A stretch of 64,000 nt of DNA from Plumapathes pennacea (lineage: Eukaryota > Cnidaria > Anthozoa > Antipatharia > Myriopathidae): positions 15,755,667 through 15,819,666 of the forward strand of contig OZ038465.1 in assembly GCA_964036295.1 (NCBI GenBank). The letters are read 5' to 3'. The translations under genes and the position numbers were made by a program. Of this stretch, positions 14,001 through 24,200 are shown in pieces. Under the pieces are notes generated by a model. That model was not told where the DNA came from and searched no databases. It worked only from the letters and a program-made list of their open reading frames with translations. The first letter of the stretch is position 1. Each line of letters begins with the position of its first letter.

Positions 14001-16409
14001 ATCAGTAGAAATTGAAGCCCGGGTGATAGCAGCGGTGGACTGGGTTGTAGTCCCAAGAAAGCGAGGGGGGATCTGGGGGCATCTTCCCCAAGGAAAATTA
14101 TGAATTATGATGTTTGGGTCTCTAACTGACACTCTTGTCTGGTCAAACTATAAATTTGTCTAACTTTAATTTACATTTATTAATAAATCATTAATAATTA
14201 TTAATCTAATTATTATACATTTTGTTCTGGGCAGGTTGGGAGAAATTGACATTTTGGGTAAAAGTTAACTTTTTGATGTAAAAACAAGGGGTGGGAGAGA
14301 AAAAGAAATTTGGGCAGCAGAGGAAATATTTGTCTCAATCAAATATACTGTAGACTTGTCATCCAGCAACTTGTTTCCACAACAAATACTCAACTAAATT
14401 TTTACATTTCAATGCCATATTCCTCAAAGCTTAACCTCTGCTTAATTTTTGTATTTCTTTCCATTTTAGGCATTAAAATAGGAAAAGGGTAATATTTTCA
14501 GCCAGGTGGGTAGTATCATCTGAGCTCTTTACAGTTAAAAGGCAACTATTTATGCAAAGTGGCTTCCAATACCAATACAATATTTTACCTACCATCACAC
14601 CACACTCCAATATCATCTGCTTATTGAAATGAATTCAAATAAAAATTATGGAATATGTGCATGAAACTTGCTTTTTTTTCTTGACCATCTTGAGGCAACT
14701 ATAAAGTCCACCATTTTGGTTTTAGTTATTTAATGTCTGCATTGTTCCTGCTTGCTTACAGTACTGCATGCCTGTATTCCACTGATATAGTTGACTTACC
14801 TAAAGTGACTGACTTCAAAAAATTTGTTCCTGGATAATAGCTACATGTGCATGTGTTGGATTAAAGAAATTTTCTTTTACCAATACCTAAACTAAGTCTT
14901 CTTTTTTTTTAAATTGAGCACTAGCATGAATAGAGTTCAAAGGATTACAATCTAACAAAGAGTAGCCTGTATAATTTTTGGTCAGATACGATGTTATTTT
15001 TAGCAACAGTTGAAGCATGCATTCCATCAAGCAAATGTAAAATGTGTTGTTTTAAGATTAAACCAACTTGCATTCTTTCCTGATCAACACACGTGATAAA
15101 CCCAAATGTTTTATCATTAATGAACAACATTAGTGCAATTTGCCGCAACTTTCCCTAATCGCGTGAGACCACACAATGTGTTGTGATGTACTGTAATTCA
15201 AATCATTAACACTCACTTCACGACGCAATTTAAAGTTCTTTCGACAAGCAAAATTGAAATTCAGTCGAATAAAGTACGCGACAAGATAATAAAATTCACG
15301 ACATTCCATATTTAATTTGGTGAGCATTGCAGTTTCTAAGTTTGTTTGCTTTAGCCATACTGTGTGGTTGAAATATTCTATTACAAAAATCTTCCAACAC
15401 GATAGATTGTATTAAAATATGTGCAAAAAATTTTCTAGAATCTATCCAGGATGAGTCGAGTGTCGATGCTTCTGTCAAAAAATAATAATAACACAACGAA
15501 TGTATGCGTACTTTGATGACAAACCGAGCTACATGACACAAATGCCAACAATGTCAACATTGCGAAAGTTCTCAATCAGAAAACTTGGAAAAGCGACGAC
15601 TTGGAAAAAAGCTGGTCACTTGAACATTTTGACCGTTCGTTTTTAAATTATTTTACTGTCTGTGTATTAACAGCTAATTAAATGGCCGAATAAGGCAAAT
15701 GCAGGCTTCAAAACCACGTAAGTTCACAGAAATTCCACTCTCTCTAAGTGTTTTTCGAACGCACAATCTGCACATTCGATCTGATCACTACAATCTGAAA
15801 GTTTCTGTCATAGCGAGAAACTGTATCGTCTGCCTCGTTGAGGAATTTAGAATTTCATCAATGGAATGGAGTCTGACCAAAAGATTTGCAAATCAGTTCG
15901 CGGTCAAATCAAACCAAAAAGGCCCGCCAAGGCATTTTTGAAATCGGAACATATTTCGATCAACACACACAATAACAAAGCTCACCTGCTTTCGTTCCAT
16001 CCTTTCCTTGCACATTTTTCATAAACAGGCTTTTCATTAGATCTCCGTGTAGCAGGCCAAGTCTTTTATCCAAAGCGCTGAGATCTTTCAACAGCTGTGC
16101 AGCAACATTGTCATCCATTTTGTGAATATTATTTGCCGATGGTTTGTTGCGTTGTCGAATGCTTTTAATCTCTGCTCTCAGCTGACTGTTCTCTTCGGCT
16201 AAAGTGTCTGTTAACTTCTTCTCTTCCCTTAGTCTTCGAGCATCTTCGTTATGACCAGCCTGAAAACTCTCCAACAGTTGTGCATGTGTCTTTCTTTCGC
16301 CGGCAATTTCATCTCGCAAATTCCCCAATTCATCGCGCAGCCCGACGTTCTCCTTCCGAACTCGTTCGATATCTTGAATATCGACAGAGTTTGTGTGCTT
16401 CGAAGCCAT
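301..16409 (-). CDS. Unconventional myosin heavy chain, Dachs-like, 3' end missing
   Basis: Actin-based motor protein. Exons in transcript order: 16409-15986, 13323-13195, 12757-12612, 12142-11979, 11357-11261, 10867-10790, 9891-9817, 8877-8793, 7976-7864, 6355-6229, 5914-5796, 5498-5276, 4996-4896, 4579-4482, 3878-3803, 3135-3089, 2965-2909, 2684-2627, 2544-2464, 1897-1819, 1613-1556, 1022-974, 776-711, 400-301. Phases join throughout, giving 883 residues. Residues about 8-110 are a charged coiled coil. Motor landmarks follow: IGPMLIVLNPF; a P-loop SGCNASGKT (288-296) where myosins normally have GESGAGKT; switch I NAKTSANSNSSR (334-345); LPGERNYNIFYQLLAG; switch II DMFGFEN (619-625); LCSETIQHFYNTHIFK; CNFGFATHL; FVRCIK (845-850); VRALQVFETLQLL at the converter. 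A Ser/Pro-rich insert of about 60 residues precedes switch II. The start is the only ATG opening the coiled coil. The pattern around LCSETIQHFYNTHIF and CNFGFATHL fits Dachs, the Fat/Hippo-pathway myosin, as I remember it, but the class call is tentative. Exon 1613-1556 has a weak acceptor and is the least certain. The gene continues past the left edge. Confidence 0.88.
1977..2005. repeat. Poly(A) run
   Basis: About 29 consecutive A on the plus strand in a myosin intron, flanked by no recognisable retroelement body. Confidence 0.95.
4012..4240. mobile_element. Inverted-repeat element, TIR AGCAGTGTCATGAGATGCGC
   Basis: AGCAGTGTCATGAGATGCGC faces GCGCATCTCATGACACTGCC. The inner arms carry TTTTCAAGTTTGAA...CAAGATGGCG and CGCCATCTTGAGCTTCAAAC. 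In a myosin intron. Confidence 0.85.
4248..4352. mobile_element. Family-1 MITE, right half only
   Basis: Retains AGAATGTATGAGTGACGG and GATCACTCTTAGGAGTGAAAG. Directly abuts the element at 4012-4240, which probably inserted into it: a left-half trace (TTCACAAGTTCAAAATGCAG, ATTCTCTCAACCC) lies near 3970-4005. Confidence 0.7.
4651..4797. mobile_element. Family-3 MITE with internal deletion
   Basis: Begins TAGAGCGCTTTTCGGATGAC and ends AAAAACAGCTCTA, but is only 147 bp against about 310-345 bp for full copies. Confidence 0.7.
5680..5842 (-). repeat. Tandem copies of an exon 3' end and its splice donor
   Basis: The unit runs from the donor (GTAC on the minus strand) back through about 45 bp of coding sequence of the myosin exon 5914-5796. 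It is present three times: near 5680-5733, near 5734-5785 and in the exon itself (about 5788-5842). The two intronic copies keep the donor-like GTAC but carry in-frame stops, so they look like decayed duplicates rather than extra exons. Confidence 0.75.
6015..6215. repeat. (GTT)n-rich tract
   Basis: Interrupted GTT/GTC triplet runs occupy the myosin intron immediately 3' of exon 6355-6229, ending about 14 bp from its donor. Confidence 0.9.
6488..6697. mobile_element. Family-1 MITE
   Basis: Begins TTTAACCCTTTCACTTTTAAG and ends CTGGGAGTGAAAGGGTTAAA, with the standard interior. Myosin intron. Confidence 0.9.
7066..7403. mobile_element. Large hairpin element with CACTCGGCGAAGCGCCTCGTG tip
   Basis: 7222-7403 is a near-perfect palindrome (arms about 85 bp, outer end AAATTT/TTCACTGG, tip GGACTCACTCGGCGAAG / CGCCTCGTGAGTCC near 7300-7325). 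GTGGTAAATAAGAGTCCA recurs near 7105 and at both hairpin edges, as in the related element at 22362-23005. Myosin intron. Confidence 0.8.
8087..8367. mobile_element. Inverted-repeat element, ends AAAGCCCAGGCTAAACGG
   Basis: AAAGCCCAGGCTAAACGGAT faces GTCCGTTTGGCCAGGCTTTA. Several internal AAGTCGACC / GGTTGACTTGGG type repeats. Myosin intron. Confidence 0.8.
8954..9260. mobile_element. Family-3 MITE
   Basis: Begins TAGAGCCGTTTTCGGATGAC and ends GTCATCCGAAAACCGCTCTA, with TATA on both flanks as a possible target duplication. Myosin intron. Confidence 0.9.
10334..10634. mobile_element. Family-3 MITE
   Basis: Begins TGGAGCCGTTTTCAGATGAC and ends GTCATCTGAAAACTGTTCTA. Myosin intron, about 155 bp from exon 10867-10790. 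Confidence 0.85.
10911..11069. mobile_element. Family-1 MITE, right end eroded
   Basis: Begins GTAACTCTTTCACTCCTAGC and keeps ATGGAGAACTTGGCATTTGA and GGTTGGGAGAATAGG. Myosin intron. Confidence 0.75.
12242..12612. repeat. Intronic minisatellite in the myosin gene, unit roughly 45-60 bp
   Basis: Seven to eight imperfect copies of a unit containing AACACTAGCCATGCATCCA and TGAAAACTCAATGCAAT lie back to back in the intron between myosin exons 12757-12612 and 12142-11979. The array abuts the exon at 12612, so the splice donor of that exon sits at its edge. Copies differ by a few substitutions and by small length changes. Confidence 0.85.
13030..13166. mobile_element. Long hairpin with CACTCGCGAAGTGCTCG tip
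   Basis: CACGGCGGCTTGAAGATATG...GGTAAAAACAATATTTTAC pairs with GTAAAATATTGTTTTTACC...CATATCTTCACGCC. The tip is TCACTCGCGAAGTGCTCGTT. It lies 29 bp from myosin exon 13323-13195. Confidence 0.85.
13739..13908. mobile_element. Family-4 MITE, copy 1
   Basis: Begins CGCTCGACATTAACGG and ends CCTTAATGTCGAGCACT. Contains TTGCCCGCTTGCCCGC repeats and CTATTGCTTGAAGTCAAT. Located in the first myosin intron. Confidence 0.85.
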
Positions 16410-16909
16410 TTACCAAGAAATATGCCCCCAGGAAGTTTTCCAAAGACCTGCCATTTGTACACACACACACTGACTGACGCTAATGTTGGTTCACGCTGAC
16501 CAACAGGCACCAGGCTCACTCAAGAGAAATATCCCTCGTGTAGGACTTAATATTGAGAGGATATCGGAACACCAAGGAAGGCGGGAGCTCTTGCGTTGTG
16601 GCGATAGACTGGTAAGCTAAACATTTGAAGCTGATCGAAATAACAACTTATAAGGCGGGAAAATTTTTTTCTATTTATCTAAAGCAGGCACTTCTTTTAG
16701 TTTTCTCACTGTGCGTGTCAGGAAGCCTCGATTTGAAGCTCGTGCCAGTTCCCGTGCTATGAGCTTATTACGTCAGATTTTCAGCGTACCATACGTCATT
16801 AATTTACTTCATGACGTCACCAAATCGAAGCTGAACAAAACTTATTCGATAACCGAGACGACAAGATTGTTGCAGAATATCTGTGGTCGACGTCGAGAGT
16901 TTGGACACA
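16410..16909. promoter_or_regulatory. Divergent promoter interval between myosin and the membrane microprotein gene
   Basis: The myosin start codon (16409, minus) and the microprotein start codon (16910, plus) face away from each other across 500 bp that contain no other coding sequence I can support. Both 5' UTRs and a shared bidirectional promoter must lie here or partly inside the first exons. No clear TATA box or named factor site is visible, so the call rests on geometry. Confidence 0.5.
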
Positions 16910-17216
16910 ATGTTTTCCGAGATCTTGTGCAATAAGTACTTCGCAGGTTTTGCGACACTGGTGGTCGCCGCCGTTGGTGGATATTATTTTTACCAGCAAT
17001 GCCAAGGCTCCAAGGTATCTGGAGAAAAACCAGCAGGCACAAACTTTAGACTGACAGCAAGAACTAAATACGGCAGAGAACAAAGCCGAAAGCAGACGAA
17101 TTTTAAACTTATTTCCCCAGTATGACTTTGTCGTTCTTCTTTTTCAGGACGATTCCGACTCGCTGCCCGTGGACAAGCAAGTCGGCGAAGCTGGAGATGG
17201 AGGAGACACCAACTGA
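16910..17216 (+). CDS. 57-residue single-pass membrane microprotein
   Basis: There are two coding exons, 16910-17014 and 17148-17216, joined at phase 0 by a donor AAG|GTATCT and an acceptor TTTTTCAG. The protein has a short N-terminus, one hydrophobic segment of about 17 residues (residues 12-28, FAGFATLVVAAVGGYYF), a QQCQGSK juxtamembrane stretch, and an acidic tail DDSDSLPVDK...GDGGDTN. The ATG at 16910 was chosen because it is the first in frame; the upstream GTG frame is not needed. AATAAA at 17515-17520 gives a compact 3' end. Length and layout resemble small integral membrane or mitochondrial microproteins, but I do not recognise a family and assign no function. The clean intron, TM helix and poly(A) signal argue that it is a real gene. 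Confidence 0.7.
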
Positions 17217-17514
17217 ATTTGAATACTTTAGTCCCCACGTTTGGATTTTTTGCCTTTCGAGCATTTTTTGCCAAGAATCACTCTTATTATTGATGGTGTA
17301 AATACACTTTTTAACTAATTTTATGGAGTATGGGGACCGAGTCGGTGGGTATATTTTGGCATTGTCAAATGTTGGTAGTCTCAACCCCCGACTCGTGTAG
17401 CCGGCAACCACGTGACCATCTACGTGGCCAACTAGGATGAGCGTTCCCGCCAGCCGAGTGTGGAGTCCGGTACACATTTGTATGATTACTGTGAAAGATG
17501 GACAGGACTTGTCC

Positions 17515-17520
17515 AATAAA
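17515..17520 (+). terminator. Poly(A) signal of the microprotein gene
   Basis: AATAAA lies 298 bp after the stop codon and is followed by a second TAAA. Confidence 0.6.
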
Positions 17521-17699
17521 TAAAAGATGATTAAAAAACTTTGGTTTTATTCTATCCGACTAGTTAGACAAATAGACAAAAGAGGACTCTCCAGTTATTT
17601 GAGAATGAAAAAGTTTCTTACTCTCCAATTCTTTGGGAAAAAAACAAAAAAAACCAAAAAAACAAGAAAACGACGAAGCCAAGAATGATTTTTATCATT

Positions 17700-17705
17700 T
17701 TTATT
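17700..17705 (-). terminator. Poly(A) signal of the LUC7-like gene
   Basis: AATAAA on the minus strand, about 540 bp beyond the stop codon at 18246-18248, in an AT-rich context typical of a 3' end. Confidence 0.5.
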
Positions 17706-18245
17706 GAACACAAGCAAGAGACGGCAGTCATACATTTTCTTCGCAGAAGTATTTCAATCCTTTCGGTAAAAGTAAAAAAGCGCATGCAAAGATCGGTTGT
17801 TGTTGTTGTTGATGTTGTTGTTAACATTTGTTTCTCTGGTGAAACGCAACGCGTTTTAAATCAAGAGACCAAACACAAATCCACCATACACAAAGATATG
17901 CCAGTCGCATCCTTTATACTACAGACCAAAGCAACAGCCACCAAAGGCAGAATATTACTCACAAAACAACACTAAGATTTCACCCACTGGATCACCTTCC
18001 ACCTAACCGTTCAACTCCTAAGATTACTCTACAAATTCTTATCGTATTGGACATAACGTTAGAATTCATCACCTATCAGATATGTACAGTTCTCTCAATA
18101 ACGGACTTGCATACATGTGAGTAGAGTTTGAAAGGATAACATTAACATTGTCAACATATTCAGGGTTACGATGCTTTGTAAACTGTGAAAGTTTTTTCAA
18201 AGAGAAAAATACGCGTCGCTGGTTATAGTCTCGGTGAACACAACT

Positions 18246-21200
18246 TCATTGACTGCGCGATCGAGACTTTGAGCGCGAACGCGACTTCGAACGAGAACGC
18301 GACTTTGAAGCAGAACGCGATTTTGAACGCGATTTCGAACGAGATCGCTTAGAAGGTGGCGGTGTTCGAGATTTAGAGCGACGGGGAGACCTGGATCGGG
18401 ATTTGGAATTATGCGGAGACCTGGAACGAGATCGACGACGTGAGTAACGTGCGCGGGACCTGGAGCGAGACCTTGATCGCGAACGACTCCTTCTGTCTTT
18501 ACTTCTGCTCCGAGTCCTGGTGACAGAAAAAACATAAGAGGTGAGGAAAGCCACGAGAGAGATAAAAAGGTTTAACCACAAAGAGGTCAAACACGAAGAC
18601 GTCTAGGGCTGCAGATTCTCCCAAGCATTCAAAAATGTGTAGTGGAGAATTTACAGTTAAATCAGCCGTCATTCAAAGGAGCTATCAAACGCCAAGTTCT
18701 CCATAATACAGTAAATGGTGTGTTTCTGCTGAGAACTTAAGCCGAAGATTGATGTTGATAAGAATGAAAGCGTGCCTGCAGATTACTTTTGTCCGTAGGG
18801 TGGTTTTCGTCGTAGTCGTCATTGTAATTAGTTGTTCACTTCGTTTGGAGAACTTGCTCTAGGTTAAGTCGACTTGGAATCAGAGAAGAATGATAAACGG
18901 ATTATTTGGTGCTCTGTTTGTGTTAACCCTTTCGCTCCCCAGAGTACTCAACTTCAATTTTCTCTTTTCAGTCTCCCACCAGAGATATATCATAAAGTAT
19001 GGAGAATTTGGCATTTGATACCTTGCTCAAATGACAGCTGATTAAAAAATAATTCTCTTTTCATCACTCATGCATTTTCTTATTTTATGGTTGGGAGAAT
19101 TTGTATTTTGAGCGTGGGAATGAAAGGGTTAAAGTTCCCAAGGAGAGGAGAGGACCAACGTGAATGAACTTCTTTAAAACACGACACGGTGTTACGCCTT
19201 TGTTTTACCTTCTCCTTCTTCTGTAACGGTCACGGCTTCGGCTCCTGCTGCGGCTTCTGCTGCGACCTCTCCTGCGACGATGCCTGTTAATAAAGAAAAA
19301 CGCTAATATCAGTACAAGTTTTCTGTAAAAAGTTTACAGTAAAATGTATTGTGCAAGACAAATTATAATATTTTTTCTGCAAAGATAGAGAGAGAAAGTA
19401 GGATCGTTTAAAACAAAGAGTTACCGTGAAAAGAAACAAGAAACAAGAAACAAGACTTACAAAAAAGACCAGGACTTCTGAGAAAATGCAGTGTAGTACA
19501 TAGAAAGATAAGTACATGGCTTCTGAGAAAGAAAAGATTGTGCAGCGCGTCTTACCGGTCACGATCGCGGTCCCGGTCCCGGTCACGGTCACGGTCACGA
19601 TCACGGTCACGGTCACGGTCACGGTCACGGTCACGGTCACGATCGCGGTCACGATCACGATCGCGGTCACGGTCACGGTCCCGGTCTTTCTCCCTCTGCC
19701 TTCTTTCGCGCTCCCGTTTCTCCCGTTCACGCTCCATTTCACGTTCACGTTCTTCACGGCGCCGCTGCCTCTCTTTCTCTCGGTCTTCCCGCTTCTTCAT
19801 CACGTTATCCTGCACACCAAGAGTCAGACAAAAGTTTCGAAGGGAGGGCAGGGCAGACCACCAAAAAAAAAGAAAGCTAAAAAAATCCTCTATGTCAGTA
19901 ATAAGTTTGGCTTTACTGAAGTCAATCAAATGCTTCTCTAAGACGCTTTCTGAGGAGAAACTGGTGCCCAAGCACGTTTGTGCACACACTTACAGTAGAT
20001 TGAGTCACTGCACACAATGTATAAAGTGACTCAATCTTTATGTAAGAGTATGAACATATCCTTACAGACAAGTTGGACACATCACCTGTAGTTCTTTGAG
20101 TCGATCCCTGATCTTGATGAAGCCCATGTGCAGTTTCCCCCCAAAATGGTCTGCCAACCTTTCATGAATAAAGAAACAAGCATATAATGACCACTGAGAT
20201 AGAGACTAATTTTCTGCACAGGTAGAGGCTAATGAGCAACCTTTTCTTAAAGAGACCCTCTCACCGCAGATGCTTTGCACGCCCAGTGACTGACGGCGGT
20301 CATTTTCGTATCAGACGAAAATGGCAGATTCTCATGTTTTTATACGTTTTATCGCAAAATAAATCAGCACAAACTCAGAAAGTGTATTGAATACGGCAAG
20401 CAGCGATAGTCAGATCGATCAGTCATAACGTGGGCGCCTCAGGAAAGTCGAACTCCGGATGTAAATATAAACATGGGCGCGCAAGGCATCTTGAGTGAGA
20501 GGGTCTCTTTAAAGTTCCTCCAACATGGCCGGTAGGTCATGGTCGGTTTTTTCCAAATGAAATAATATTGATACATAATATGCTCACCTTCTGTCATTGT
20601 CATACAGGCTGAGGTATGCAGCACACACCTCACACACTCTTAGTTTCTGCTGCTGAAGTGATGAAGAAGGCAGCATGTTGCGGTACTTCTCCTGCATAGG
20701 CCAAGCAAATGTACTCTGTCACGTTTGGATTGCATGCTTGTCGCATTAGCTCGGACGTGTTGATATTCACGCTGCTCACATTGTTGGGAAATGTGCGTGA
20801 CTATTTGTGAGAAGGTATATAACCTTTCACTCCTGGGAGTTCCTGGGAGTGATCAACTTTAATTTTCTTCTTCAGTTTCTCTCCAGAGATGTATCATAAA
20901 GTATGGAGAATTTGCCACTTGATAGTTCACTCAGACGAAAGCTGATTGGCTTATCAATTCTCACTACATCACTCTTGGATACTTAGGAGAATTTGTATTC
21001 TGAGCTCAGGAGTGAAAGGTATGAGGCCTGCTTTGGCATGTCTCACTTACCTTCCATCAAATTTGTTTAGCTTGGTCAATGGTAAGTCTTAAGTAACTTG
21101 CAACATTGCAATACGGATGTGTGCTACATATTATTGGTATTGTAACTACTGTTTTCCATAGCCTGTAATATTTTAAGCCCCCATTCCTGGTTGTTGTGTA

Positions 21201-24200
21201 CATGAATTGATATTAGTGATAAGATGATTTGTTTTTGTTTCACTACAGAGTAATTAGAGAATAGTAATGTAAGAGCTTCCAGCGTTACTGTTACGTGACA
21301 TTGCCACGCTGTGATGTCAGCGTGCCCATGCGCATTAGGCTCTTGAAGTGAGCGCCCTCGTGTTTTGGTTTAGTTGTTAGGCTTCCTTTAGCCGCTCCAT
21401 TAGTCTCTAAATAGCCGTCCCATGAGTTATTGTTTCGCCCCTTGAACCGGGATAGAGGTATGTATGTAATTTCGTATCGGTTTCTTGCTAGCCTTTTGGT
21501 TTACAACGTTATATTTCGGTTGTTCTAAGTGATTTATATTATTTCGATGGTAGCCGTATGATCGCCTTTGTCGTGTTTGTTTATTGATTTTGTAGGCTGT
21601 AATATCCTCGGTAGTATAGTAGTAGTACAGTTTTTTGTATGTATTTATTTCAGTTTTTACGTGTCGGATCATCATTAAAGAGTACCGTTTTGGGATTGAT
21701 GACTTCGATTCAGTCTGAAAGCCTATCGCCGTTACAGTAAAGATTACTCAAGACTATGGTCATTTCCTGGACTCATGCACACTCGATTTACACAAAGTGC
21801 AGTATCTTCCACTGTACCTCTGCAACTTTCTTCTCTGCTTTTAAGCCCTCCATTTCCTTCAACAGTTCCATGGACTCTTCCACCTTGCCATCCGCACCTG
21901 AGAAAGAACACAAACCAATCAGGCTCATGCTACAGGGTCACATTTCAGATAAACAGAGTAGTAGTACTATTGAACATAAACAGAATACCAGTCCCTGTCA
22001 TGTAAGAATCCATCTTATCTGCATCAACAAGGTGGTAAAACGTAGACTGTGTGAATATGTGGAACTCTTCAATCCTCTTACTCCACTTCAATGTTCTCCT
22101 TCAGAGTCTCACCAGGGATATATCATACAATCTTGTAAGAGCTTGGATTTTTGATACCTTAATCGGATAAAGCTGATAAAACTATCAATTCTCACTATAT
22201 CACTCATACATTTTCTCTTTAAAAGGTTGGGAGAATCTGAAATTTGGTATCACACACCTAGAGCTTCTGCCTCAGCCAACTTTTTACCAATCTGCTCAGC
22301 AAGTTCATGAACAGCCTTGGCCTGGTAAAAAAAAAGTACAATTGATCATTTTACAATAACACGTCAGTTTCTCGCTTTGTGATTGGCTAATTTTCATTAT
22401 CAATAAGAGGACAGACACATAAAATCGAGTGCTGACGACAGTGATTTGGACGAAGAAGGTGAATTCAGCTTCAATTTTACCTCAGTTCTTGCAAAAGCGA
22501 CATTCGGCATTTGAAGTAGAGAACCAGAAGTGTTCAGAGGCGAATTTCCTTGAGCTTTGTCTTGAAATTGTCGAGAAAACCGCAGCAGAAAAGCGTCTAG
22601 TTTCATTTCTTTCCAACTTCTTTGACAAAATTTTATTTTGCACGCGCGAAATGCTCACGTCAAACTGTCACTTTTTGGCCAATGAAATGTCTTGAATTTC
22701 AACCTCGACCAATTAGAAAGCGGGAAAAGTTGTTGACAACATTTCGGTCAAATCGAACAAAATCCAGTTTTCTTGTGTGTTTTCCCCGCGTCGTCGCTTG
22801 AGTTTTGTTATTGTAAAAAACAAATTGACGCCAGTTTTTTATGTGTCTGTCCTCTTATTGATCATGAAACGCGTCATAACATTGTCAAAAAGTTGCGGAT
22901 CCACTCGGCGAAGCGCCTCGTGGATCCACAACTTTTTGACAATGTTATGACGCGTTTCATGATCAATAAGAGGACAGACACATAAAAAACTGACGTCAAT
23001 TTGTTAATTTGAAGTGCATTTCATGTGCTACACAGTAACTACTACACATCGCTCCAGCAACTAAAGCTCTTGATAATAATTACAGTCAAACCCTGCTATT
23101 TCGAAGTCCCATGGGACATGAAAAAATGATCAAAATAGCAGGGTTTGAAATAGCCAAGCAAGCATCAAATTACAAGCTGTAACTAATAATAATTATAATT
23201 ATTATTATCAAGATGGGTTAATTCACCTGGGCCTGGCTTTTCAAAAGTCGATTAAGCTAATCCAGGATTAACGAAAATCTTTCTCTCGACCTCTCTCCCA
23301 ATAAACTGCAGAGTTTTGTTCGAAGATGAATTAGTAAGCTTGTTCCAGCTTAAAACGTTATCAAGAAAGCCGTTGTGGACGAAACGTTCAGGTTTTCAGG
23401 CTTATAAATGACAGGAAAGTTTAGACCTAATCCAGGATTAGCCTCATCGTGCTTTGAAAAACTGGGCCCTGTATGTAAGCATATTAAGACAAACTTCCAG
23501 ACTTTCGCAAAAGGATATGACGATACAGAAGATGGGACACTGCAAATTGTCAAGCAGTGTAACATGGTCAATTAATAAATCAGTACGAGTTCACTTAGAA
23601 TTCGATATTTCCAGCTGTGTTCTGATGTCTTCTGTGGTTTGTTCATAAAAGTTGACATAGAGTTCAAAATAAAGAGGTTGAAGTTAGGTCAAGGGGAACA
23701 AGGATCAGTTTGAAATGGCAGGGAGTTCAAAATAACCAAGTTTGAAATAGCCAATAGTAAATGACTGAAAAAATGACAGTAAATCTGAGGGGATTCAGTT
23801 TGACTTCAAAACAGCAGGGGCTTTAAATTAACTGAGTTCAAAATAGCGGAATTCGACTGTAATTACTGTTTTCAAAAAAATGATAGTTTGACTGGACTTC
23901 TGTATCTTACAGTACCTTTCATATGTTACTGCAGTTTATTTTTGAACCTTTCACTTCCAGGAACAATCAAATTAATTTTTTTCTAAATCAGTTTCTCTAG
24001 TAATGTCATACAGTATGAAGGCTTTTGATGCCTTGCTCAGAGGAAATATGGCATATACATTTTTTCTTAAAACATTCAGAGAATCTGCATTTTTCACTTG
24101 GGAATAAAAGGGTTAAACTTAACTCACCTCTTTGCACTCATCCTGGTCATCTTGAGTTTCCTCAAGCCTCTTCTTGGCAATATTAATTTTTCGATCACAA

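Larger units (their letters stand above)
17217..18245. other. Convergent 3' UTR interval between microprotein and LUC7L genes
   Basis: The plus-strand 3' UTR ends after AATAAA at 17515-17520. The minus-strand LUC7-like gene probably ends near 17690, where AATAAA reads on the minus strand (plus-strand TTTATT at 17700-17705). Roughly 150 bp separate the two signals. A short GTTGTT repeat lies near 17800-17820. No coding sequence is supported here. Confidence 0.6.

Noticed and set aside
19516..20029. Long Arg/Ser and Val/Thr open frames opposite and alongside the LUC7L RD exon
   Set aside because: They are shadow frames of the hexamer repeat. The minus-strand RD frame is the one that splices in phase with zinc-finger exons.
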